Shown: in pieces, positions 27,056 through 35,773 of the stretch
How positions within the stretch are numbered: position 1 is the first letter of the stretch
Layout: the number at the start of each line of letters is the position of its first letter
NCBI RefSeq assembly: GCF_012985465.1
Contig: NZ_JAAQWN010000003.1
Location: 186,001 to 250,000, forward strand
Reading direction: 5' to 3'
Source: Pseudomonas sp. WS 5079
GTDB lineage: Bacteria; Pseudomonadota; Gammaproteobacteria; Pseudomonadales; Pseudomonadaceae
DNA length: 64,000 nt
Translations under genes and position numbers: made by a program
Notes under the pieces: generated by a model
What the model saw: the letters and a program-made list of their open reading frames with translations, nothing else
The model's database searches: none
Told to the model about the DNA's origin: nothing

Positions 27056-27734
27056 TTAGCGAGGCTTTATGAAGTCAACCCGTAGGGTTGAGGGTTGGTC
27101 GGCCTGATCACAGGCATAGGTGCAGACTTTGACAGGCTTGTTATTTACAAAAAGGATCTTGGTGAGGTGGTCCTCTGGCCCGCTGACCGCGTCATCGAGT
27201 GGGCGAAACAGAGCGATGGGTTCTGGGCGGTTTGCGGGCCAATAGGGTCGTTGATATAGGCGTTGCGGGCGTCGATAGGCGCGCTGTCAGGGCCAGAATG
27301 TCAGCGCCATCGGCGGGCGCGGCCTCAGCCAGTTTCAAGGGCGTGATCCCATCGTCAATCAGGCTTGCCAGCGAGGTGTGCAGCTCGACGATGGCCAGGT
27401 CCACCCCTTGGCTGCTGCTCCACTTGAGGGTTTTGAGTGGATAAGCCTTGATGGTTTCCAGGGTGTCGTCGAAATAGTTGAAGTTGACGCTGCCCTTGAT
27501 CGGCAGATCCTCATGTACCAGACCGCCGAGACGATGCAGACAATGGCTGCTGGTCACCACATAGGCCGGACCGGATTTTCCGTGCGCATTGCGCGTATCC
27601 AGCAGGCTGGCGGTACACAGGGCCTGGCTTTGGTGCTGTTGCCGGTTATTGTGCAGAAGCCTGGGCGCGGCGATGAGGGCTGTGTAAAGGGTACTGGGCA
27701 ACAGCCCAGAGAGAAGGTGTCGAGAGGGGGTCAT
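27056..27734 (-). pseudogene. Trypsin-like serine protease gene, frameshifted
   Basis: From an ATG at 27734 (AGGA 5 bases upstream) the frame gives an S1-like N-terminal part: AYVVTSSHCL with the catalytic-type His, and SSQGVDLAIVEL with the Asp. It then stops at 27192. From about 27260 to a TAA at 27056-27058 a different frame stays open (WPANRPEPIALFRPLDD ... TLRVDFIKPR) and ends just before the ribosome site of the next gene, as an operon partner would. I read this as one gene broken by a frameshift between about 27200 and 27300. No GDSGG motif is seen in either part, so the protease would be inactive even if repaired. Alternatively, it is a short genuine gene ending at 27192. Confidence 0.55.
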
Positions 27735-27803
27735 GATCATCCTGATAGTTGAGTGTTGTCCGCTCACTATTCAGGTGTTCACGTGCGGCGGTGCGGTAGC
27801 TAT

Positions 27804-28577
27804 CTAGCGGTAGATGCCATTTTTGCCGTGGCCACTCATGGCCTGGTTGCTGCGCACACTGATCATCAGCTTGATATCAATCCACTCGACGCCCTGGGCC
27901 TTGAGCTTGGGCAGCTCGCGCTCCAGCACCGCCAGGGTCTGTGGGTATGGGTGGCCGATCATCACTGCCGAACCCTGTTTGTGCGCCAGCTTGATAGCCG
28001 TTTGCAACTGCGTGGTGATGGCCGCTTCGGTGCGTTCGTCATCCAGAAATACATCCCGCGAGACGTGGGCCAGGTTGATCTTCTGTGCCTCGGCGGCGGC
28101 CACGGTCTTGGCGCTGGTGCGGCTGTCGACGAAAAACTTGTGCCGGCGCTGCAACTCGCCCATCAACCACGCCATGGCGCCAGGCTCAGCGGTCATGCGG
28201 CTGCCCATATGGTTGTTGATGCCGGCGGTGTAGGGCACGGCCTTGAACGCTGCATCCAGGCGCTTGCCCAGTTCTTCGACAGGCAGCTCGGGGTGCCAGG
28301 CGAACGGGCCGGTGGCCGGGTCCATGGGCATGTGCAGGATCACGATCTTGCCGGCGCGATGGGCTTCGCGGGCGAACTCGGCGGCGTGCGGGGTATCGGG
28401 CATGATCGCCGCCGTCACCGGGCCGGGCAGGGCCAGCACGCGACGATCCCTGGGCAGGTTTTGCCCAAGGTCGTCGATGATCAGGGTCAGGTAGGCTTTG
28501 CGGGGCTGGTCGGCAGGAGTCGCTTGGGCGACTCCTGCCAGGCTGCACAACAGTGCGAGGATGAGCGCAAAACGCAT
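27804..28577 (-). CDS. yibQ: Divergent polysaccharide deacetylase family protein (YibQ-like)
   Basis: The protein has 257 residues with a signal peptide ending near GVAQA. The NodB-type barrel starts YLTLIIDDLGQN and contains ILHMPMDP, INNHMGSRMT and KFFVDSRTS. This matches the DUF610/YibQ family, periplasmic relatives of polysaccharide deacetylases often next to envC and ctpA. It follows ctpA by one base on the same strand. The substrate is unproven. Confidence 0.9.
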   Translation of the reverse strand: MRFALILALLCSLAGVAQATPADQPRKAYLTLIIDDLGQNLPRDRRVLALPGPVTAAIMPDTPHAAEFAREAHRAGKIVILHMPMDPATGPFAWHPELPVEELGKRLDAAFKAVPYTAGINNHMGSRMTAEPGAMAWLMGELQRRHKFFVDSRTSAKTVAAAEAQKINLAHVSRDVFLDDERTEAAITTQLQTAIKLAHKQGSAVMIGHPYPQTLAVLERELPKLKAQGVEWIDIKLMISVRSNQAMSGHGKNGIYR

Positions 28578-28578
28578 A

Positions 28579-29886
28579 TCAACGGCTGCGCGTAATGCTC
28601 AGGCCCTTGAGCAGGCTCAACGCCTGGGCCAGTTGGTAGTCGTCGTCCTGTGGCATGGGCTTGGCTTTCGGGCCGCTGCCGCTTGGCTGGTCGGCGCCGC
28701 CGTTGCCATTGCCCAGGTGACCTTGCAGGTCGGCTTCCTTGAAGTATTCGTTGTCGCTCTCGTTGGTGATCTTGGCCCGACGCACCTCGATATCCGGCAC
28801 GATGCCCTGGGCCTGGATCGAACGACCATTAGGCGTGTAGTACAGCGCCGTGGTGATCTTCAGCGCACGCTCGTTGTTCAGCGGCAGCACGGTTTGCACC
28901 GAGCCCTTGCCGAAGCTGGTGGTGCCCATCAGTACACCGCGTTTCTGGTCTTGCAGGGCGCCGGCGACGATTTCCGAGGCCGAGGCGCTGCCGCCGTTGA
29001 TCAGCACCGCCAGCGGGACGTTTTCGCTGAGGTCCTTGCCGGTGGCCGAGAAGCGCAGTTCGGAGTTGGCGATGCGGCCCTTGGTGTAGACGATCAAGCC
29101 TTTGGTGATGAAGTGGTCGACCACTTCCACTGCCGATTGCAGCACGCCGCCGGGGTTGTTGCGCAGGTCCAGGACAATGCCGTTGAGCTTCTTGCCGTTG
29201 TCCTTGCGCAGCTTGGCCAGGGCCTTGGCCACTTCGTCGCCGGTCTTGACCTGGAACTGGGTGATGCGGATGTAGCCGTAACCCGATTCCAGCAACTGGC
29301 TCTTCACGCTCTTGACCACGATGGTGGCGCGGGTCAGGGTCACGTCAAACGGGCTGCCGCCGTCACGCACCAAGGTCAGGGTGATTTTCTGGCCGACCTT
29401 GCCGCGCATCTTGTCGACGGCTTCGGTCATGGTCTGGCCACGGGTCGGCTGGCCATTGATCTTGACGATCAGGTCGCCGGCCTGGATGCCGGCCTTGGAC
29501 GCCGGGGTGTCATCGATTGGCGACACCACCTTGATGATGCCGTCCTCGGCGCCGACCTCGATGCCCAGGCCACCGAATTCGCCGCTGGTGCTTTCCTGCA
29601 GCTCGGCGAAATCTTCCGGACCCAGGTAGGCAGAGTGCGGGTCGAGGTTGCTGAGCATGCCTTTGATGGCATTTTCCAGCAGGGTCTTGTCGTCCACAGG
29701 TTCGACATAGGCTGCCTTGATCCGGTCCATGACCTCGGCAAAGGTGCGCAATTCGTCCAGCGGCAGCGGTGCCTTGGTGGTCGCGGCCGTGGCTGACGGG
29801 GCGGTCTGGTCGGCGAATGCCATAGGCGCGCCGATCACCAGGGCGATCGTCAGGGCCAGCGAAGTGAGGCGGGACAAATGCAGCAT
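28579..29886 (-). CDS. ctpA: Carboxyl-terminal processing protease (S41)
   Basis: This 435-residue periplasmic serine protease has a signal peptide ending near PMAFA, a PDZ domain around 100-185 (GGLGIEVGAEDG, IQAGDLIVKINGQPT), a catalytic Ser near 302 in NGGSASASEIV, and Lys327 in TSFGKGSVQ. CtpA-type proteases trim cell-wall hydrolases with a lipoprotein adaptor. The ATG at 29886 is preceded by AGGAG. It lies 29 bases after envC. Confidence 0.95.
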   Translation of the reverse strand: MLHLSRLTSLALTIALVIGAPMAFADQTAPSATAATTKAPLPLDELRTFAEVMDRIKAAYVEPVDDKTLLENAIKGMLSNLDPHSAYLGPEDFAELQESTSGEFGGLGIEVGAEDGIIKVVSPIDDTPASKAGIQAGDLIVKINGQPTRGQTMTEAVDKMRGKVGQKITLTLVRDGGSPFDVTLTRATIVVKSVKSQLLESGYGYIRITQFQVKTGDEVAKALAKLRKDNGKKLNGIVLDLRNNPGGVLQSAVEVVDHFITKGLIVYTKGRIANSELRFSATGKDLSENVPLAVLINGGSASASEIVAGALQDQKRGVLMGTTSFGKGSVQTVLPLNNERALKITTALYYTPNGRSIQAQGIVPDIEVRRAKITNESDNEYFKEADLQGHLGNGNGGADQPSGSGPKAKPMPQDDDYQLAQALSLLKGLSITRSR

Positions 29887-29915
29887 GTCGAACGAACTCC
29901 TAATGTAGGTGCGGC

Positions 29916-31202
29916 CTATCCTTGGGCGCGACACCATTGTGCAGGGTCGCTCGGGCGGCCCTGCTGACGAATAGCGAAGTACAGCGCCGGGGTGTCCTGG
30001 CCGCCACTGTTACCGACAGTGGAGATGGATTCACCGGCTTTTACAACATCACCTGCGGCCTTGAGTAACGTCTGATTGTGGCCGTAAAGGCTCAAATAGC
30101 CATTGCCGTGGTCAAGAATCACCAGCAAACCGGCGCCGCGCAGCCAATCGGCGAACACCACGCGCCCGCCGTGCACGGCATGCACCTGGCTGCCCGCAGA
30201 GGCGCTGATCATCACGCCATCCCACTTGGTGCGGGTGTCATCGCCACGGGTTTCACCAAAGCGTGCCAGTAGTCGACCATCAACTGGCCATGGAAGTTTG
30301 CCTCGGGCAGTAGCAAAAGGCCCGCCAAACGATTCACCGGCGCTGGAAACCAGTGGGCCGGGGGCTGCACGCGCCGGTTTACGCGGGGCGTCGCTGGCGA
30401 GCGCCTCGGCTTCACGCTGGCGCTTTTTTTCTGCTTCCTGCTGGGCGATCAGCGCTTTCTGCCGCGCTTGTTCGGCTTCGCGGGCCTGGCGTGCCAGGGT
30501 TTCCTCGATGGTTTTCAGTACTTTGGCCAGGTCGGCCTGGTCCTGCTGGCGCGCCTGCAACTTGGCATCACGGGCTTTTACGTCACTGTTGAGCTTGGCC
30601 AGGGCCTGCTGGCGTTCCTTGCGCACCTTGTCCAGCTCGTCGCGCTGGGTGTCGAGGCTGCTTTTCTGGGCCAGTAACTGGCTTTGCTGATCGGCGATTT
30701 CCCTCTCGACGTTGGCCAACTGGCGCAGGGTCTCGTTGAAGCTCTTGAGTTGCTCCAGGCGCGCGGTGCTCAGGTAGTCGTAGTAGGTCAGGGTGCGGGC
30801 GAATTTTTCCGGGTTCTGCTGGTTGAGCAGCAGCTTGAGGTACTCCTGGCGGCCGTTCTGGTAGGCGGCACGGGCCTGGATTGCGATCAGGCGTTGCTGT
30901 TCAACGCGCGCGCTCTGGAGTTTTTTTTTCTCACCGTCGAGTCGCTCCAGTTCCGACTCGCTCTTCTTTAGTTCTTTTTGCAGCTCCTGGACCTGCTTCT
31001 CCAGCTTGCCCATTTCGGTTTCCGTGCCGCGCAGGTCTTTCTGCACCCCGGATTTTTCTTCCTGGAGCTTGCCGAGCAGTTTCTTCAGCTCGGTAATGTC
31101 CTGACGCGTAGCGTCCAACTGTTGTTGGGTTTGCGCACGCTCGTCGGCCAAGGCCGGTTGGAGCACGCAGACAAGAGCAAGGGTAATCAAGGCGCGAAGC
31201 AT
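29916..31202 (-). CDS. envC: Murein hydrolase activator EnvC-like (M23 domain)
   Basis: The protein has 428 residues: a signal peptide (MLRALITLALVCVLQPALA), a long coiled coil (about 25-260; TQQQLDATRQDITELKKLLG onward) and a C-terminal LytM/M23 domain (about 320-425). The zinc ligands of active M23 enzymes are missing: the first site reads TKWDGVMIS and the last YFAIRQ in place of HFE. It is therefore an activator of amidases at the division site, as with EnvC. The ATG at 31202 is the one followed by a good signal peptide. Confidence 0.92.
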   Translation of the reverse strand: MLRALITLALVCVLQPALADERAQTQQQLDATRQDITELKKLLGKLQEEKSGVQKDLRGTETEMGKLEKQVQELQKELKKSESELERLDGEKKKLQSARVEQQRLIAIQARAAYQNGRQEYLKLLLNQQNPEKFARTLTYYDYLSTARLEQLKSFNETLRQLANVEREIADQQSQLLAQKSSLDTQRDELDKVRKERQQALAKLNSDVKARDAKLQARQQDQADLAKVLKTIEETLARQAREAEQARQKALIAQQEAEKKRQREAEALASDAPRKPARAAPGPLVSSAGESFGGPFATARGKLPWPVDGRLLARFGETRGDDTRTKWDGVMISASAGSQVHAVHGGRVVFADWLRGAGLLVILDHGNGYLSLYGHNQTLLKAAGDVVKAGESISTVGNSGGQDTPALYFAIRQQGRPSDPAQWCRAQG

Positions 31203-31338
31203 AGAGGCGGGCGACACCAGGGAAAGGGACGGCCTAGTATGCCCGCCCCACGCTGCAAAAAAAACGCCCAATGGGTAAGTTAGCTGCCATACGGCAGGGT
31301 ATGGCTAAACGCCACCCTCAAAAACACCTCTAACTCAC

Positions 31339-31423
31339 TGTAGGAGCTGGCTTGCCAGCGATGGGGGCCTTGAACCTTGTGGTGATCAATCAGGCGCCAT
31401 CGCCGGCAAGCCGGCTCCTACAG
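31339..31423. repeat. REP palindrome pair
   Basis: CTGTAGGAGCTGGCTTGCC and GGCAAGCCGGCTCCTACAG flank about 45 bases between gpmI and envC. The arms differ by a few bases. Confidence 0.85.
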
Positions 31424-31434
31424 GGTGTTTTGGT

Positions 31435-32961
31435 TTAGACCAGAATCGAGGTGCCGGTCATCTCGGCAGGCTTCTTGAGCCCGATCAGCATGAGCATGGT
31501 CGGCGCCACGTCCGCCAGCACGCCGCCTTCGCGCACTTTGAAGTCGCGCTTGCCGACATAAATGAACGGCACCGGCTCGGTGGTGTGGGCGGTGTGGGCC
31601 TGGCCGGTGGACTCGTCGGACATCTGCTCGCAGTTGCCGTGGTCGGCGGTGATCAGTGCTTCGCCGCCGACCTTTTCCAGGGCGTCGACGATCCGGCCTA
31701 CGCACAGGTCCAGGCATTCCACGGCCTTGACCGCGGCTTGCAGGTTGCCACTGTGGCCGACCATGTCGCCGTTGGCGTAGTTGACCACGATCACGTCATA
31801 ACGCTGGTGTTCGATGGCGTCGACGATCTTGTCGGTAACTTCCGGTGCGCTCATTTCCGGTTGCAGGTCGTAGGTGGCGACTTTCGGCGACGGGATCAGG
31901 ATGCGCTCTTCGCCGGGGAACGGTTCTTCACGCCCGCCGGAGAAGAAGAAGGTGACGTGGGCGTATTTCTCGGTTTCGGCGATACGCAGTTGGGTCTTGC
32001 CGTTTTTCGCCAGGTAATCACCCAGCACGTTTTCCAGGCTGCCCGGGGCGAAGGCCGATGGGGCCGGGATGTTGGCGGCGTATTGGGTCAGCATCACGAA
32101 CTCGACTTTCGGCTGGCGCGCGCGCTCGAAGTCTTTGAAACCCTCATCGACGAACACATGGCTCAGTTCGCGGGCACGGTCGGCGCGAAAGTTCATGAAC
32201 ACCACGGCGTCGCCATCTTCGACCTTCACGGGCTCGCCGATGGTGGTGGCCTTGACGAACTCATCGCTCTCGCCACGGGCGTAGGCGGCTTCCAGGCCTT
32301 GCTGGGCGGTGGCTGCGTTGAATTCGGCGTTGCCGTCGACGATCAGGTTGTAGGCCTGGGACACACGGTCCCAGCGGTTGTCGCGGTCCATGGCAAAGTA
32401 GCGGCCAACCAGGCTGGCGATGCGGCCCTTGCCGAGGGCGGCGAAGGTCGCGTCCAGCAGTTCGATAGACGATTGCGCGCTTTTGGGCGGGGTGTCGCGG
32501 CCATCGAGGAAGGCGTGCAGGTAGATCTTCTCGGCGCCGCGTTTGTAGGCCAGTTCGGCCATGGCCACCAGGTGGTCCTGATGGCTGTGCACGCCACCGT
32601 CGGACAGCAGGCCCATGAAATGCACGGCCTTGCCGGCGGCGACGGCTTTATCCACCGCGGCGCAGATGGTCGGGTTCTCGAAGAACTCGCCATCGCGGAT
32701 GGCTTTGGTCACGCGGGTGAAGTCCTGATATACCACTCGTCCGGCGCCCAGGTTCATATGGCCGACTTCAGAGTTGCCCATCTGGCCGTCCGGCAGGCCG
32801 ACGTCCATGCCCGATCCGGAGATCAGGCCATTGGGTACGCTGGCGCACAGGCGGTCCAGTACGGGCTTGTTCGCCGCGAATACGGCGTTGTCGTGGTGGT
32901 TTTCACTGTGACCGAAGCCATCGAGAATCATCAGGACCAAAGGTTTAGGCGTGGTAGTCAT
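31435..32961 (-). CDS. gpmI: 2,3-bisphosphoglycerate-independent phosphoglycerate mutase
   Basis: This 508-residue cytosolic enzyme interconverts 3- and 2-phosphoglycerate. It has Asp14 in LMILDGFG and the phosphoserine nucleophile Ser64 in [10 protein letters not shown]. Metal-site residues lie in [11 protein letters not shown] and [11 protein letters not shown]. The ATG at 32961 has GAGGA just upstream. The extra upstream frame lacks a ribosome site. It is divergent from yibN. Confidence 0.97.
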   Translation of the reverse strand: MTTTPKPLVLMILDGFGHSENHHDNAVFAANKPVLDRLCASVPNGLISGSGMDVGLPDGQMGNSEVGHMNLGAGRVVYQDFTRVTKAIRDGEFFENPTICAAVDKAVAAGKAVHFMGLLSDGGVHSHQDHLVAMAELAYKRGAEKIYLHAFLDGRDTPPKSAQSSIELLDATFAALGKGRIASLVGRYFAMDRDNRWDRVSQAYNLIVDGNAEFNAATAQQGLEAAYARGESDEFVKATTIGEPVKVEDGDAVVFMNFRADRARELSHVFVDEGFKDFERARQPKVEFVMLTQYAANIPAPSAFAPGSLENVLGDYLAKNGKTQLRIAETEKYAHVTFFFSGGREEPFPGEERILIPSPKVATYDLQPEMSAPEVTDKIVDAIEHQRYDVIVVNYANGDMVGHSGNLQAAVKAVECLDLCVGRIVDALEKVGGEALITADHGNCEQMSDESTGQAHTAHTTEPVPFIYVGKRDFKVREGGVLADVAPTMLMLIGLKKPAEMTGTSILV

Positions 32962-33052
32962 AGATCCTCTCGCGGCGGTATTAAAGGAAGGCGATTGAAA
33001 AGGGAGTGGCAGTTTAAAGCGAAGTTCCGATGCCGTCACCGCTTTACGGGGG

Positions 33053-33080
33053 TTGGCCCCCCATGGCGGCTGTGTATACT
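33053..33080 (+). promoter_or_regulatory. Sigma-70-like promoter of yibN-grxC-secB
   Basis: TTGGCC (33053-33058), a 16-base spacer and TATACT (33075-33080) lie 33 bases before the yibN ATG. Confidence 0.5.
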
Positions 33081-33112
33081 TACCGCCATTTTAACGCCCT
33101 GGAACCTCCTTG

Positions 33113-33526
33113 ATGGTTGATCACCTGATTGCATTTGCTACCTCTCACTATCTGCTGGTCGGTGCCTTCGTTGTACTGCTGGCGCTGCTGATTGCTCATG
33201 AAGTGAGCCGTGGCGGCCGTAGCCTCAGCACCGCCGAGCTGACCGCGCTGGTCAACAAGGACCAGGCCGTTGTCGTCGACATCCGTCCGGCCAAGGACTT
33301 TGCCGCCGGCCATATCGTTGGCGCGCTGAATATCCCCCAGGACAAGCTGATCGCCCGCATCGCCGAGCTGGAAAAGCACAAGGCCAAGACCATTATCCTG
33401 GTCGACGCCCAGGGCCAGCACTCCGGTGGCCATGCCCGCGAAATGATGAAGAGCGGTTTCACCGCCGCCAAGCTGTCGGGTGGTATCTCCAGCTGGCGCG
33501 CCGATAACCTGCCGTTGGTGAAGTGA
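33113..33526 (+). CDS. yibN: Membrane-anchored rhodanese-like protein YibN
   Basis: The protein has 137 residues: an N-terminal membrane helix (about 11-29) and one rhodanese domain (VVVDIRPAKDFAAGHIVGAL). The active loop reads LVDAQGQHSGG and has no Cys, so it should not transfer sulphur. The gene order yibN-grxC-secB is widely conserved. The ATG at 33113 was chosen over the overlapping TTG at 33110. Confidence 0.92.
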   Translation: MVDHLIAFATSHYLLVGAFVVLLALLIAHEVSRGGRSLSTAELTALVNKDQAVVVDIRPAKDFAAGHIVGALNIPQDKLIARIAELEKHKAKTIILVDAQGQHSGGHAREMMKSGFTAAKLSGGISSWRADNLPLVK

Positions 33527-33527
33527 T

Positions 33528-33782
33528 ATGAGCCAGGTTGTCGTTTATTCCAGCGATTATTGCCCCTATTGCATGCGAGCCAAGCAGTTGCTCCAGAGCA
33601 AACAGGTTGCCTTCGAAGAGATCAAGGTCGATGGCAAGCCTGCGGTGCGTGCCGAGATGGCCCAGAAGGCGGGGCGCACCTCTGTGCCGCAAATCTGGAT
33701 CGGTACCCAGCATATCGGTGGATGCGACGACCTGTTCGCCCTGGAGCGCGCCGGTAAACTCGACGCGCTGCTTCACGTCTGA
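33528..33782 (+). CDS. grxC: Glutaredoxin 3
   Basis: This 84-residue dithiol glutaredoxin has the CPYC active site at residues 12-15, the TSVPQIWI cis-Pro loop and the GGCDDL glutathione-binding turn. It begins one base after the yibN stop. Confidence 0.97.
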   Translation: MSQVVVYSSDYCPYCMRAKQLLQSKQVAFEEIKVDGKPAVRAEMAQKAGRTSVPQIWIGTQHIGGCDDLFALERAGKLDALLHV

Positions 33783-33826
33783 CTCCAAAAACCTAAAAGA
33801 CCCCAAGATCAAGAAGGATCTGCGAG

Positions 33827-34312
33827 ATGACTGACCAACCGAACATCGAAGCGGCAGCAGAAGAGGCTCAAGGCCCACAATTTTCCCTGCAGCGTATCTA
33901 CGTGCGTGACCTGTCGTTCGAAGCGCCGAAAAGCCCGGCGATCTTCCGCCAGGAGTGGACCCCAAGCGTCGGCCTGGATCTGAACACCCGTCAGAAGCAG
34001 CTCGAAGGCGACTTCCACGAAGTGGTACTGACCCTGTCGGTCACCGTGAAGAACGGTGAAGAAGTGGCATTCATCGCTGAAGTGCAACAGGCCGGTATCT
34101 TCCTGATCCAGGGCCTGGACGATGCGTCCATGAGCCACACCCTGGGCGCGTTCTGCCCGAACATCCTGTTCCCGTATGCCCGCGAGACCCTGGACAGCCT
34201 GGTTACCCGTGGTTCGTTCCCGGCCCTGATGCTGGCCCCGGTGAACTTCGATGCCCTGTATGCGCAAGAGCTGCAGCGCATGCAACAGGAAGGCGCACCG
34301 ACGGTTCAGTAA
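33827..34312 (+). CDS. secB: Protein-export chaperone SecB
   Basis: This 161-residue chaperone keeps precursors unfolded and hands them to SecA. The family blocks [35 protein letters not shown] and a NILFPYARE stretch are clear. It is the last gene of yibN-grxC-secB, 44 bases after grxC. Confidence 0.98.
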   Translation: MTDQPNIEAAAEEAQGPQFSLQRIYVRDLSFEAPKSPAIFRQEWTPSVGLDLNTRQKQLEGDFHEVVLTLSVTVKNGEEVAFIAEVQQAGIFLIQGLDDASMSHTLGAFCPNILFPYARETLDSLVTRGSFPALMLAPVNFDALYAQELQRMQQEGAPTVQ

Positions 34313-34334
34313 GCTGAACCCGACGCCGCTCTAA

Positions 34335-34457
34335 ATGTGGGAGCGGGCGTGTGTGGGAGCTGGCTTGCCAGCGATAGCATCACCTCTGTGTGACTGACAC
34401 ACCGAGGTGCCTGCATCGCGGGCAAGCCCGGCTCCCACACACGCCCGCTCCCACATT
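34335..34457. repeat. Nested REP palindromes
   Basis: An inner pair (TGTGGGAGCTGGCTTGCC ... GGCAAGCCCGGCTCCCACA) lies inside an outer truncated pair (ATGTGGGAGCGGGCGTG ... CACGCCCGCTCCCACAT). One element seems inserted into another. It sits between secB and trmL, whose ends converge. Confidence 0.8.
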
Positions 34458-34469
34458 TGTTTAGGCGGG

Positions 34470-34925
34470 TTATTTGAAACCGAGCTGGCGCCAGCCTTCG
34501 TAGACGGCGACGGCCACGGTGTTGGACAGGTTCAGGCTGCGGCAGCCCTCGCGCATCGGCAGGCGCAGGCGCTGGCCGTCGGGCAGGGCGTCGAGCACGT
34601 CTGCCGGCAGGCCACGGCTTTCGGGGCCGAACAGGAAGGCATCGCCCTCGGCAAAGCTGGCATCGTGAAACGGCCGCGAGCCCTTGGTGGTGAACGCAAA
34701 CAGGCGCGGGTGCCCCAGGCTCTCCAGGCAACTGGCGAGGTCGGCGTGACGCTGCAGGGTGGCGTACTCGTGATAGTCCAGGCCCGCGCGGCGCAGGCGC
34801 TTGTCGTCCATCTCGAAGCCCAGCGGCTCGATCAAATGCAGGTGGCAGCCACTGTTGGCGCACAGCCTGATAACGTTGCCGGTATTCGGCGGAATTTCTG
34901 GTTGAAAAAGGATGACGTGAAACAT
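34470..34925 (-). CDS. trmL: tRNA (cytidine(34)-2'-O)-methyltransferase
   Basis: This 151-residue SPOUT methyltransferase has the knot motifs LFQPEIPPNTGNVIRLCAN, FGPESRGLP and RSLNLSNTVAVAVYE. It methylates the wobble ribose of tRNA-Leu isoacceptors. The ATG at 34925 has CGGAG upstream and shares a CATG with the ATG of the divergent gene at 34924. Confidence 0.95.
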   Translation of the reverse strand: MFHVILFQPEIPPNTGNVIRLCANSGCHLHLIEPLGFEMDDKRLRRAGLDYHEYATLQRHADLASCLESLGHPRLFAFTTKGSRPFHDASFAEGDAFLFGPESRGLPADVLDALPDGQRLRLPMREGCRSLNLSNTVAVAVYEGWRQLGFK

Positions 34926-35364
34926 GCACGGCTCCGAAGATAAAGATGCAGCGCATTCTACCCCTGAAGACGACCCCAGGCCGCAGCTATTGCCCCGCGT
35001 CCTGGGTTCGCTGGCGATTGTCGGGTTGATGGTGGGCTTGATGATCGGTCGCCTGACCACCTCGGACCCAACCGCCTTGCTGCAGGTAGAGCCTGGCAGC
35101 GATGGCCTGGTGGTGTGGTTCAACAGCGAGCCGAAGCTGCACGGCGAGCATATCGACGGCACCGTGGCGCTGCTGTTCGACGCCCAGGGCCAGGCCCAGG
35201 CGGGGCAATTGAAGGTCAGTGACAAGGATGTGAACTGGCGCGTGCGCAAGACCGATGGCGGCTTGCTGTTGAACCTGGTGGCGGCACGGCCGCTGCGCGG
35301 GGAATGGTCGGGCAAGGCGGTCGATGACCGCTGGCGACTGGAGATCCATCTCCTGGAGCAATAA
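34924..35364 (+). CDS. Hypothetical membrane-anchored protein
   Basis: The protein has 146 residues with a single membrane helix (about 24-43, PRVLGSLAIVGLMVGLMIG) and a small beta-rich C-terminal domain. I do not recognise a named domain; by position it is like PAO1 PA5126 (from memory). Its start codon overlaps that of trmL on the other strand. Its stop lies at the 3' end of the convergent nrsZ. Confidence 0.75.
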   Translation: MHGSEDKDAAHSTPEDDPRPQLLPRVLGSLAIVGLMVGLMIGRLTTSDPTALLQVEPGSDGLVVWFNSEPKLHGEHIDGTVALLFDAQGQAQAGQLKVSDKDVNWRVRKTDGGLLLNLVAARPLRGEWSGKAVDDRWRLEIHLLEQ

Positions 35365-35476
35365 AAGAGGGAGTTCCCGGCCTGCCTGTACCAGGGCTCC
35401 CAAAACGGTTTGACGCTCGAATTAAAGAGGGGATTCTCGGCCTGCCTGTACCAAGGTCCCCGAAACTGGGTAGTAC
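35362..35476 (-). ncRNA. nrsZ: NrsZ-like nitrogen-regulated small RNA, two modules
   Basis: Two 60-base tandem copies (plus-strand offsets 35364 and 35424) share CGGCCTGCCTGTACCA and each folds into a stem-loop. The minus-strand stems are GGGGA/TCCCC and GGGAG/CTCCC, each followed by TCTTT. The last stem plus TCTTTTATT would be the terminator. A strong sigma-54 element lies just upstream at 35487-35501. NrsZ of P. aeruginosa is, from memory, an NtrC/RpoN-dependent RNA next to ntrC built of such ~60-base modules. Ends are approximate. Confidence 0.7.
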
Positions 35477-35486
35477 CAGGGTTATT

Positions 35487-35501
35487 GCAGGGGGCGTGCC
35501 A
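35487..35501 (-). promoter_or_regulatory. Sigma-54 promoter of nrsZ
   Basis: The minus strand reads TGGCACGCCCCCTGC, matching TGGCAC-N5-TTGC except one base, with exact spacing. It predicts a start near 35475. GGTGC half-sites at about 35629 and 35641 could be part of an upstream NtrC region. Confidence 0.7.
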
Positions 35502-35536
35502 GAGTGGCGAATTTTTCTGAGGAAATTCTTTTATAA

Positions 35537-35569
35537 GGCGCAAAGCCCCGGATTACGGGGCTTTGGCGT
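35537..35569 (+). terminator. Hairpin between nrsZ promoter and ntrC
   Basis: CAAAGCCCCG and CGGGGCTTTG form a strong stem with a 5-base loop, followed on the plus strand by GCGTTTTC. It could terminate transcripts from either side and so insulate ntrBC from nrsZ. Confidence 0.6.
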
Positions 35570-35672
35570 TTTCAGGGTTCAGAGTTTTTTGAAAGCGGCC
35601 TGGAGTTCGTGCGCGATAGCGGTTCATGGTGCGTTGAAGCGGTGCATGGTTTTTTGCGATTGCACAAAACAA

Positions 35673-35760
35673 TGTAGGAGCTGGCTTGCCAGCGATAGCA
35701 TCACCGCGGTCTCACTGAAAAACCGAGGTGCATGCATCGCCGGCAAGCCAGCTCCTACAA
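35673..35760. repeat. REP palindrome pair
   Basis: TGTAGGAGCTGGCTTGCCAG and GGCAAGCCAGCTCCTACA flank about 50 bases, directly after the ntrC stop. Confidence 0.85.
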
Positions 35761-35773
35761 AGGAAAGCTGTGC

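Noticed and set aside
29916..31202. EnvC-like gene as an active M23 endopeptidase
   Set aside because: The zinc-ligand motifs are replaced (TKWDG, YFAIRQ), so it should be an activator without hydrolase activity.
31585..33120. Long plus-strand open frame opposite gpmI
   Set aside because: The translation is low-complexity and Gly/His/Gln/Val-rich. gpmI on the minus strand explains the composition.
35364..35460. Two 60-base repeats as a mini CRISPR
   Set aside because: There are only two imperfect copies with similarity over about 40 bases, no spacers and no cas genes. The stem-loop RNA explains them better.
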